Translations under genes and position numbers: made by a program
NCBI RefSeq assembly: GCF_030247195.1
Contig: NC_080671.1
Span: 65,471,412-65,535,411 of the forward strand
Length of the DNA: 64,000 nucleotides
Source: Topomyia yanbarensis
Taxonomy: Eukaryota; Arthropoda; Insecta; Diptera; Culicidae
Direction of reading: 5' to 3'
The notes under the pieces: generated by a model
What the model was told of the DNA's origin: nothing
The model's input: the letters and a program-made list of their open reading frames with translations, nothing else
The model's database searches: none
Part shown: positions 23,601 through 35,600 of the stretch, piece by piece
Numbering within the stretch: the stretch's first letter is position 1
Layout: each line of letters starts with the position of its first letter

Positions 23601-26600
23601 ATCCAACGGTTGCAGTTAAATTTGAGATTGTCAAATAGTAGCAGAACCTCTTCTCACACTCACATGTGATCTAACTATTTTATGGAAGAAAGGAAGATTA
23701 GTTTACCCTACTCTTTTCGAAATTATTATAAAATGCCTATACGTACCATCAACGTCAACATTCTTCCTAATAGTATTCAAGAAACATAAAATGAATTGAG
23801 TCCATTATTGAAAATAGAACTAAGAACTTATTGAAAATGGAACTAAGATAGAAAGAATATGTGTTATCCGAAAGTGATTCTTAAAGCCCTGGATTTTTTT
23901 CGTTTTATCTGAAACAAGCATTTCGCAAGACACTGGAACTTTTTTTATTTCGATTATTCGAGGTTTTAACCTTAAGGTCATTCACCTCTTCGGGTTAGAA
24001 AAATCTCTTATGAAAAATTTCTAACCCTATATGCGGGGTCGGGAGTAGTACCCAGGTGCGCTGCGTACAAGGCAATCGATTTACCAACTACGCTACTCTC
24101 ACCCCCAAGAGTGGGGAGGAATGTTACTTTCGACGCTCAAAACCTCTAACGCCCTGGGTATATATCCTGGATGATTAGTGTCTTTAGCAAAGTATCTTAG
24201 ATGGAAATGATCATTATTTTGACAACTTTTGTTTTGATCTAGATAAGTTAAAACTGATCTAGATCAGTTCTATCTTTTGACAGAGGTGTTCTATCAAAAA
24301 ACTTTCTTCGGTAAAGTTGTTTATTTTGACATTTTTAATACATGTACTGAAGATATATATACTTTAAAACTTATGTAGAAGGCGCTACATGACATTTAAC
24401 AATAATACTCGAGAAAATGAATTTTAACGTTTTTTATGAAAAATATATCTAGAAATAAATGATTTATTTCTAAATCTTCGAAAATATACAATAATAAAAA
24501 AAACTTCAAAGGGTGATAAATGTTACTATGACATTTGAAGGTCGTTGTCATCAGAAATACTAAAAAAAATGTTCCACCAAAATTGTAATAACCAACAAAG
24601 AAGCAGATGGTGGCAGCTAAAATTTTGTTTGTGACTAGTAGGGATCTTTAATTTTATAACCATGAAGAGAAAACAGTGGAGCAAGGTGAGGCTTTTTATC
24701 TACCTTTAGGTTAGGTGAAGATGATCACCGATCAATAGCCAGATTTCGAATTCCGCAATCATTGCTCAATAGGCGGCAGCAGCTGAAATTTTGTGTGTGG
24801 CTAGTTGAAACCCTGATCTTGGTAGGCGTGAAGACCTAGTCGGCTCCGACAGCATAGGTCATTAAATTGACTTTACGCTTGTCCGGACATGCCGCAGACT
24901 CAGGTGATTCGCATTTAATGCCAAAAGATCCTGACTACTGCGCTGCAGAAGACAAAAAGCTAAGTAACCGGGAAACTCTAAGCTTGTTCATTGACCCTAC
25001 TCCACGCTTTTCTAAACTTTCTTACTTCAAATCCTTGCTCTCCCTTGAGTACTATGGCTCTTAATATTTGAAAAAATACTTCACCTTCCAGTCCCTTGCT
25101 AATTATATGTCGTTACAATATAAAAAAGGAAAAAGATTGACTCACTATAAGTCGTTAATAAAAAAGGAATACTTTTGCTGCCGCCATCTGCCGCTTTGTG
25201 GGTTATTAAAATTTTTGTGGGATTATTTTATTTATTTCTTTATTTTCTTTTAAATTTCTGATAAAAACACCCTTTAAATGTTATAACATTTATAACTCTT
25301 TGAAACCTTTTGTATTATTACATGTTTTTGAAGATATAGGAATAAATCAATTATTTTCCAGCGATTTTTCATAAAAAACCTGTTTTAATCCACCTAGAGG
25401 TGCAATTGTGCCTTTCTCATTTCTCCAAACTATGATTTAATAGCTGGTTCGTACAATATAACTTTATGGAAATGTCTTTCATTCTTATTACACTTGGTAA
25501 GTATATATAAGAGCACCTTTTTGCATTCATCGCGGTATCGGTTTGAATCGGAGTTTTCTATGTGATCGACCTCCACAACCCGTAACTCCGGTGCTGGAAG
25601 TCGGATGGAGATGGAATTTAATATCAGTTTCTGGGGACGCAACACCTTTCATTTGAGACTAAGTTGAGCAAATCTAGCCATTTTCGAGAAACCAATATAA
25701 CCGTTATTCTGACTTTGGATGCTTCCGGATCCGTCGATGGTGGCCAGTGTGGCCAAAGAGACTTTGAATGACTGTTGGGGACCTAGATCTACAAATTCAA
25801 CAGTTGTGTTTACATTTTGGAAAAAAATCACCTTTTTACATTCATCGCAGAATTCGTTAGAATCGGGATTTGCTGCGTGATCGTACGTATCACCCTGTAA
25901 TTCAGGAACCAGAACTCGGATCCACACAAAATTCAACAGCAGCTGATGGACCTTTCATTTAAAATTAAGTTTGTCAAAATCGGTTCAGAAAATTCCGAGA
26001 AACTGATTTGGAAAAATCAACAAATTTTGTTTTGTAACCATACTCTTCAACTCGTAATTCGGAACAAGATGTCGGTTGAAAATGAAATTCAATAGCAACC
26101 TATGGGAATATTATACCTTTCATTTGAATCTTAGTTTGTAAAAATCGGTTCAGCCATCTCCGAGTAACCGATGTGGACATTTTGTTAACAAATCCGCACA
26201 TACACACACATACATACACATACACACATACATACACACAGATATTTTGCGATCTCGGCGAACTGAGTCGAATGTTATATGAGACTCGGCCCTCCGGGCC
26301 TCGGTTAGAAAGTCGGTTTTTGGAGCAATTGCATAACCTTTCTATATGAGAAAGGCAAAAGAATAATATTTAATTAGCTTAATAAGCATGAGTTCAATGT
26401 TATCTTCATGTGATTATAATTTGCAAAGGTTGGTGGAATGCGTTTGAACGTGTAGGGAATGGGGGTTTAGTAGAGTGGGTGTGGAGGATGCGTCAGAAAT
26501 CCTTCATCTTATTTCGGTATACGGGGTGGATGAAGGAAATCTGGGCGTGAGGGTGATCCAAGAAGAGGGGAGTGATGAAGGAGGGAGGTGTAAGGGCAAG

Positions 26601-29600
26601 GTGGGGAGGGGGGGAAGGGGCGGCTACGCAATACTCAACTGCATATTTTGCCTTCCATTTGAGACTTGGTTTGAGAAAATCGGTTCAGTCATCACCGAAG
26701 AACCAATGTGACTTTAATTGTGGAATATGCCCGGAATTCCGGACTTCCGGAATCGTCGATAGTGGACAATATATTCAAAGAATGTTTGATTGGAAATCAG
26801 TGATCTAGATCTACGATTAGAAGTAATTTGGTGACCATTTCAATAGTTTTTAGCCTCTGAGGTATTACGATTGTACCGATTTATATGGGAAATTCCAGTG
26901 TATCCTTACTAACACCCCTGTAACTCCGGAAGCAAGAGTCAGAACCGAATGAAATTCAGCAGCAGTCAATGGTATTACTGTATCTTTCATTGGAAATTAA
27001 GTTCGTAAAAATCGGTAGAGAATTCGTTGTGGAATGGGTGTGATATTAGCTTAGGAACTTGGCGGGTTCCCCGAAGGCGTCATGAACCGTCATAGGTGGC
27101 CAATGTGGTCAAAGCTGCTTTGATTGATCATTAGTGATCCAGACCCGCAAACTAGAGTAATGTTACATCAATTTTAATATGTTTTACATCATTTGAACAT
27201 TATGGTGGTACCAGTTTATATGGGAATTTGCTGTGTGACCGCACTCTTCAAGCCGTAACTCCGGAACCGGAAGTCGGATCAACTAAAAATTCAATAGCAG
27301 CTTATGGGAGCGTTATACCTTTCAGATGAAACTAAGTTTGCGAAAATCGGTTCAGCCATCTCTGAGAAAATTGTGTGAGTTTAAATGACACACACACACA
27401 TACACACACATACATACACACACACAGACATTTGCCGATCTCGACGAACTGAATCGAATGGTGTATGATACTCGGCCCTCCGGGCCTCGGTTAAAAAGAC
27501 GATTTTTACAGTGATTGCATAGCCTTTCTTTATATGAGAAAGGCAAAAAATATTGAAATTAATTTTCTCGAGTATTTTCAAATGTCATGTAGCGCCATCA
27601 ACATTGGTTAGAGTATAATTGTCTTTGGTACCCGAAGAAATGTTTTTGATAGAACGCCTTTGTCAAAAGATAGAACTGATCTAGATCAGTTCTAGACCAA
27701 AATTGTCAAAATAATGCTCATTTTCATCCAAGATACTTTTCCGAAGATACGAATCCTTCAGAATCCATACCCAGGGCGCTAGAGGATTTGAGCGTCGAAA
27801 GTAGGATTCTGGCCCACTGTGTGTCGTCCAGTAGAATTCTCACAATCTTCGTGCACTTCTCGAGTGCAATTCCCCTCATTACGAACATGTAAAATATCAT
27901 TTAATTCGAATCGCTTTTCTTTGGCCCACCGGACGTCAAAACTCAAACAATTCACTACATGGTAGTGTTGATTTCGCTCCTTGGGCTGCTATGTTTTCTT
28001 TCTGAAAATAATTGAACAATTTTGTTTAAAACACACAGCTCTTTTAAAAATTAAATAAATTTATTAATTCTCCACAACTAACTAATCGCTAATCTTTCAA
28101 ATGGAATTGATAGATTGAAAATCGAATTGCAATGTCCGAAGATATTTAGTTTGAATAAAACCATTTTTGTTGTAAAAATCACTTGAAACTTGTCCATATT
28201 ATACATAAATTATACATCTCTCTACTTTTTTTAATCATTGAATGCTACACGTATAGTGTAAAATATAGGTAACCCTTTAAATGCAAAACGCTGTTTTAAA
28301 ACAACTTTGCGAAAAACATCTCAAAATTATCTCAGTAATGTATTGAAACTATGAGACAATTTTCACAAAATTTAAAAAAAATGTTTTGCGCCTTGGAGGG
28401 TTAATCTGACTCCCATGTTTGGAAATGAAGTCAAATGTGATATCAATTAATACCAAAAAATATCTATTGCACATTTTTAAAAGACTTATTATGTACAACA
28501 AAAATGTTGCCAAAACGGAACCCATTTGTTGCCAAAATCAGAGTGTGCCAAAAAGGGAACATGCCAAAAACGGAACGTGCCAAAAACAGAATCTTACTGT
28601 TCAAGAAATTTGCCGAAAAAGTTAGGGTGTTTCTTAAAAAATGGTTTTATTTATAAAACTTTGGCATTTTTGATTTTTCATTAAGATGGTTTCGGAAATA
28701 CTTTCAGATATTTTGAAGGTGAACAGTTTCTCTTACTAAACTGAACTTCTAGCTATTTCCTTTTTGCTAAAAATGAATTATTTTTTAGGTAAATATTTCA
28801 AGATACACTAAAATATCGTATTTGCCATTTTCTGGTGATCTGTACCATAAAGCATGATATTTCATTAGACAGCAACGGTATTTAATGTTGAGTGCCCTAT
28901 TCGAAGATAATGCAACTTGAAAAGGTTATATTTTTTATGTAAAAGTTCTCATAACTTTGAAACGAAAAAGGTTTAGTAGTTAATGTGGAGAAGCAAACTA
29001 TGTACCCTAAAATAATATTCAAGTTGTCCAGTGTTAAATAAAAACTACAAAAGTTTTAGAAATAAAACCGTTTTTAAGAAACACCTTAAAGCTTATATTT
29101 GGATTTGTTGTGCAATAGATATATAGATATATAGGCATGTGTGTATTCATCACTTTTTTCTAAAATGTGTTGTTCAGCAATTTCATCAAAGCTCTACCTT
29201 GAACCCTGAAATAGTTCAATTTTAAATCTTGCTAAAATTAGAACCACTCTAGCTTCTGTTAAAACGAGAAGAAGAACCTAAATATACTGTAAGGCTAAGT
29301 TACTTAGTTATAGCAAAAAGTTAAAATTCCTACTAACTTTAAATTGTGGACCCCTGTGGATTGTGGCTATAGAGTACGTTTTTGGTGAACATATATATTT
29401 CATGAAAAACTGCATGAAATAAAAATGATTCCACGAATAATATTCCAAATTTTGTGAAATAGTTCACGTAAAAATTTCATGTCCATATGTAGAGTTGCGT
29501 GAAATTGAAAATGATTATAGATATCTTCTAAATATCATAAGCACGCAAAATAGATCGTGAATCACATACTAGGAATCATGAATTAGTTTACGGATGCATG

Positions 29601-32600
29601 AATATTTCATGATTTTGTGAATTATTGCACGACCTCGAATGGCCAGTTGTGACTATCGTACTACGAATTATGAACTACTTTCCACCTCGTCTCTAGCGTT
29701 CCTTCTTCGAATACTTTTAAACCGATTTATGAATCTTAATCAAATATTAACAAGTGAAGATACAATCCTTCTGAATCAAAACAAATCAAACCTGTTATTA
29801 CTTTCTCGCTACGCTCAAAGGTGCGACAATAATTAAAATGAAGCCGCAAAACTTTTGAATGTAACAGATTAGACTAATTCTACGATGAATAGCTGCCGTA
29901 AGCACGTTTACAATACAACGACGAAAAACAATATGCTTCTTTTCGACTCCAGTGCGGAGAAGGGAAAATCAATACAAACTACGTCAAAGAAATCTATTAT
30001 GCCTTGGCGACACAAAGTATGGAATTATCTCATACACTTACCACTTTTCTAAACCGTTAGCAGCAAGCGGACAGCAAGCCATTCCAGTAATTACTGCAAA
30101 GTACGATAGAAACGCAAGATAAAATAAAAATTTATGAATTAAAATTGAATTAATTAAAGTACCATTTCACTGCTTTCGCACACACTAATCTCCGTCAACG
30201 AAGCGGAACGCTCAGCCTGCAAACAGTGAGCGCACTATCGACAAAGAAGCACTGTAAAATGGGACCGAACAAACGATGCGATAGCGTCATTGTGTGTACC
30301 GAGAAACGACATTTGACCATCTAATTCATTACCCCTTTACGAAATCTGCTGCCAGAGTACGGCTAAAGCGATGATGAATTCACAAAAAATGATGCCCCAT
30401 GCAGGTCAAATGAGACAAATTAGGGCAGCAAGTGATGGTCGGCGCCATAAATTAGGTCAGAAACTTTGATCTAATTACGGGATGTTGAAAGATGCACGCG
30501 ATTAATTTTGTTGAGTTTTTGAAACTTACCAATAAGAAAACTTTATTGAGGTCAAATACGCTAGGTGTCGAGTGAAGAATTGAAAATCTCAGTTAACTCA
30601 TGATTTTGGAAATAACATGCATTGTTCGATGATTTTTACGATATTGTCAGTAAATTTATTGCACTTAAATGGGCAATTTCCGATGCCAACGTCTGCCATA
30701 TTGTTTAAAAATGCACAAACTGCTGTATGAATCATCCATCCAATTGCTTTGAAAACCAGATCCATACGCCCTTCGCCATCAACTATGTGACGCGACATAC
30801 CATTCTCGCGATCACGCAATCCAAATTCGTCGACGGTTATTGTAACTGTTCGTAACCAATTCAAATTGTAATTAGAACCAACCAACTACGAATTGACAAT
30901 ACGTCGAGATACAGCAGGTGAATACCCTGCTCGCGTGACAACGTGAGTAACTTCATTCATAAAATAGAATACTAACAGAACAACACCCTCGATCACTCGA
31001 GTATACGTCTCCCGTTCGGTCAACGTTGTAAACATCCGCTCGCGAAGGAAAGGTTAGGGCAGTCTTTATTTAATTAAGACGATTGCCATGCAGACTACGA
31101 ATCGCACCAATTACCGAGCGCACATTGAATTTATGTACAGCAAACTGCACACATGTTTGCATGTACGAAGCTATCCGCAGTCCATACTTGGTATAGTGAC
31201 TAACGAGAATAACACATTAAACTTGATCCGACTGCCAAAGATCGGTCGAGGTCAATTGAAAAATGACGACATTTTGCGCGTCCGAAGTTCGGACGGAGGG
31301 ATCATCAAATCTGACTGGTGATGAACAACAGAGGAATCCATTCACTTTTACACGTCCAGAGAAATAGAGGCGCCGTGCTGTGGCGATCGTGATCGTGTAA
31401 TCTGGTAGCGTCGATCGGTGAAATAGTGTAGTCTTATAGAAAGCAAAAGCTTGCCGGGCGTTCGTTTTCCTGAATGAATGGGTGCATATCTTGGCCGGGC
31501 TAGTGGCGCAGAGTGAAGAGAAATGGGTGCACGGGTTCGGTCTGTGGCAGCATAGTAACTGACTGCCGTATCGGTGGAGGGTAGGAAATGAGACGATAAC
31601 TACGAGCAATCTTTGCTATTTTTGTTATTACTGCTGGGGGAGGGTCTGAGGGTAGAATGCTTCACATGTGTAGTTATTTTAATGTACATTACGTTGTTGC
31701 CGTACAACTCTGTTTAACACCGGAAACTATGCAATTCAGATGTTGTTCTTTTATGGTAAGATATTCACCATAAGCTTTATTTGTTGTGGATTAAGGAGTT
31801 ATATACACCAGTGGTTTTCAACCTTTTTCGCTTTTTTGAAAACCATAATTTTCTAATTAGAAGCTTGTACCTGACCACTCTGAATAAGCATCTCAATTTT
31901 CGACACATTGAAACAATATATAAAGGCAAATAACTGAAGTGAACGTTAGGATAACAAGTTCAAATGTACACGGTATAATTAACCCCCAACAATAGTTTAT
32001 TTACCCCTGGGGGTGAATTCACCCCCGGTTGTATCGAATTCCCTATTATGCGTGTATTTATAATTCCAAACATCCGAATTTCGGATAAAATTTTGAATCA
32101 AAGAATTCTAGTTTTTTTAACAAAGTATAATGAGTCTACAATTAAGCAAATTTAATGAGTTTATTATTATGTAAAAATATTGTGCGATTTATTTACAGTG
32201 AACTTTCAATATAAATCTACGATTGTCATGCAGTTTGCAGTTGTTTATACTTAGTTTCAATTTTTATCAGCAGAATAGATTACACGGGAAAATAAAATTA
32301 ACTTATTTTTGAAGGTATCACTTTGACAGCTCATGGTTGAAAATAAATAACAATTGCTTTTGTATTCATTTATCGGCAGTCATGGACCAACTACGGAGTT
32401 ATGTTTTAATATCCCATTTGCAAAAGTTCACACATGTCCGATTTTTGAACGAGTCCTAAACTGGTCATAAAAGCATACGGGACCCATATGGAAAAACAGC
32501 AAGCCGTGAAAAATGCTGTTCAAGATTTACATTTTGATTTAGCTATATGGAGTGGACAACCAAGTTTTGGTATTTTTTTCAATATTTCCCAAACAAACCT

Positions 32601-35600
32601 GGTAAATCTTATTCGTGCATTATGATTCTGTTGTGATACAGAATTCAATCCAACAGATAACTCAATTTCGACACAAATCCATGTGCTAAACATGTCAACA
32701 TTTAACATAAGCTGGCAACTACAGATCAGGGGCCCCATCATCACAGTCACGTCACCTAGTGACTAGAAGGAAATTTTCTTCTAGTCACCAAGTGACGTGA
32801 CTGTGAGAATAGGGCCCCAGATGACGACTTGGACTGATGAATCGAAAAGCATCAATTTGAAATGAAAGCGTTGGGGGGTGTTTTCTAGCAAAGAATATCT
32901 ATTTTGGGTTTCAGGGTACCATTTATATTTTTAATACCGGATGTCTTTAGTGTGCGTGGAGCATAAGAATCCGGTGTCGTTCCGACGGGGATATCCTTTT
33001 ATTTGGGTCGACTTTTTGAAGCTTGGTCTACTTTTGAGTCTGAATAGGACTTAGCTTTGGAGGTGCAGCTGTTGTTTTTTCTCGGAAGGTGTGGTGCAAT
33101 TTTTGGGAATTGTGATACCGAGGAATGGTCGGAGACTGCATTGCCGAACCTTTGATGCATTTCTGGTCCATTTGGCATGGGGGAACGTATTGGATTTCTG
33201 ATGGTATCTCGCGAGTGAGTATTTTCTGACATTGATCGCTTCGCTGTGCCCCTTGATCGTGTCCGATCGGGCTCGATTTTCTTGTGGGGACTCGGGAGTA
33301 CTCTAATTAGTAAGTCCATTTACAAAATTCAGGATGGTTATTCTTATAGGTGCCGTACTGTACATCCCGCGATCTCGCCAACATATAAACGCCCTAGTGA
33401 TTAAGTCATAATGTGAGAACATTCAAATTTATAAACGCGATCTCAACAGCAATTATATAAACGCCACGATCACGAATTCCGCCCGTGAGCTCTAAACCTT
33501 GGAACATATCTTAATTTGTTCCACTCTAAAAATAACAAAAAGATTGCATTATCCGAAAATCCCTGCCCTCGGTCCTAGCAGCATAAGCCCATGCTATCAG
33601 TTGGACTAATCACAAAAAATTGACACTCATATTCCGTTCCATGGCGAAATGACCGGGAACTGTAGTCGTATGGGACAATTAACTAACTTCTAGTATTTAG
33701 CGCCAAAACAAAATCGCTGATTCTATCACAGATTTTAAAAGACCTGACGGAACGGTTCTCGGCTGTGACCGAAATAACAAAGGTCCGCTCAGACAGGTTC
33801 AGGGTCGTGTTGACTAAGTCAAAGCAGGCAAACGATATTGCTTGCTGCGAGCACTTTACGAAGGACTATTATGTGTATATTCCAGCTGTAAAAGTGCGGT
33901 CTGAAGGCGTTGTCACCGACGAGAGTTTGACATGCGAGGATCTGCTGCAGTACGGGGTTGGCCGTTTGATAGACCGCTTACTTCAGCCAGTGAAAATACT
34001 TGAGTGCAAACGTGTGCACTCAGTAGTAGTAGCGGGGGATGGTTCAAAAACGTACCCCCAATCAAACTCTTATCGGGTGACCTTCGCTGGTATCGCTTTG
34101 CCGAACTACATTCTCTTGCACAAGGTTCGTCTGCCTGTACGTCTGTTTGTACCGCGGGTCATGAATTGCACAAAGTGTAAACATTGTAGCAATAAGGCCC
34201 GCTGTGGAAAATGCGGTGAGAATCATGTGGATCATTCGTGCAGTTAGAATGCTGAGAATTGTTCAGAGATTCTGCATGATATCTCGGTATGCCCCGCGTA
34301 CAAACTACGCGGGGATAAACTTAAACGTTCCCTTGCGGAACGTTCCGAGCTTTCTTTCACAGAAATGTTAAAGAAGGCCACGTCACCATCCTCAACGAAC
34401 TGCTATGCTCTCTTGCCTCCTAACGAAGGTGAGGCTGATGACCCACAAGAGGGTACATCTACTAGGGTGCCTAGAAGCTATAGGAAGAGGAGGAACATTT
34501 CCTCTCCTAAACTTCCTTGTAAAGGCCAGAAGGTATCCCTTGACCGGGCTCCGAAATCACATCTCATGTGAAGTGTTGCAACCAAGCCGAAGCGAGAAGC
34601 TCCTTGTCTCGGAGGATTAAACTCAGAGAAGGAGTTCCCAGCACTTTCCGGAACATCAAAAACCCCAAGTGTTCCTCTGTTGCAGTTCGAGAATAATCGC
34701 GGAATTATCAAACTCTCGGATATTGTGGACTGAATAATAAAAACTAACTGATCCTATTAAAAGGCTGTTAGCTCTTCTACATGCAGTAAGAACATTTTTA
34801 AAGCAGCTGACTGCGAAATGGCCTCTCTTTTCAGCGATTATATCCTTCGATGGCTAACTCATCGTACGAGGTCACGGAATTTATCACTGTTCTACAGTGG
34901 AATTGCACACTGATAATATAATTTCGTAAATATAATGAAATTTATCATGCATTCGTCGTTTTTTTTGCAACGAAGTATTTTCGTGCATTGTAAATAGGTT
35001 CGTTCATTTCATGAACAAGAATGGCCGCTTGGTGAAAGAAAGCTTTCGTAAATTTTACATATTTGATAACGACATTATTTTTCGTGAATGCACTTAAATT
35101 ATTTTAATAAACGTTTATGTATATTACGAACGATTTCGTTGGCTGCACGAATGCATTTCGATTATCTTAGAAAAGGTTTCATATTTATTAGCATATTATT
35201 TTTTTCAATCGATCTGTTATGATCGATATTTGATGGCCGCTTGATGAATGAAAGTTTTCGTAAATTTTACATATTTAGTGTACGGGTCATTCCACGTCAG
35301 ATTTACAACCAAATTTTTTTCTTGCATTCTTTAGCTAAAATAATTGACACGTATTTTTTGTTTTGGCTGAATATGATTTTTTTTTCAAGTTATTAGTTTT
35401 TGAACTTTTGATGTTTAATAAATTGAACATTTTTCAATCACTGATAACTCGAAAACGATCCGATATATGAAAAAAAATTATATGAAAATTGAGTTCACCA
35501 AAAAAATTTCACAAAAAAATATTTTTTATATATAACTTATGAAATTTGCAATTATTTGGAACAAATTGACATAAATGAATTTTTTTAAAGCTGGACCATT

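Noticed and set aside
25430..25936. Two minus-strand frames sharing DSN...DECKKV as a repeated protein
   Set aside because: The similarity comes from the tandem DNA repeat in which both frames lie. Other units carry stops at the same place.
26195..27425. CACACATACATACACA arrays as possible CRISPR-like repeats
   Set aside because: They are simple CA/TACA microsatellites at the ends of a mosquito repeat unit, with no spacers. The genome is eukaryotic.
31217..31609. 130-codon minus-strand frame
   Set aside because: Composition is unremarkable and Ser/Thr/His-rich, with no domain, no start context and no splice partners. Chance is the better explanation.
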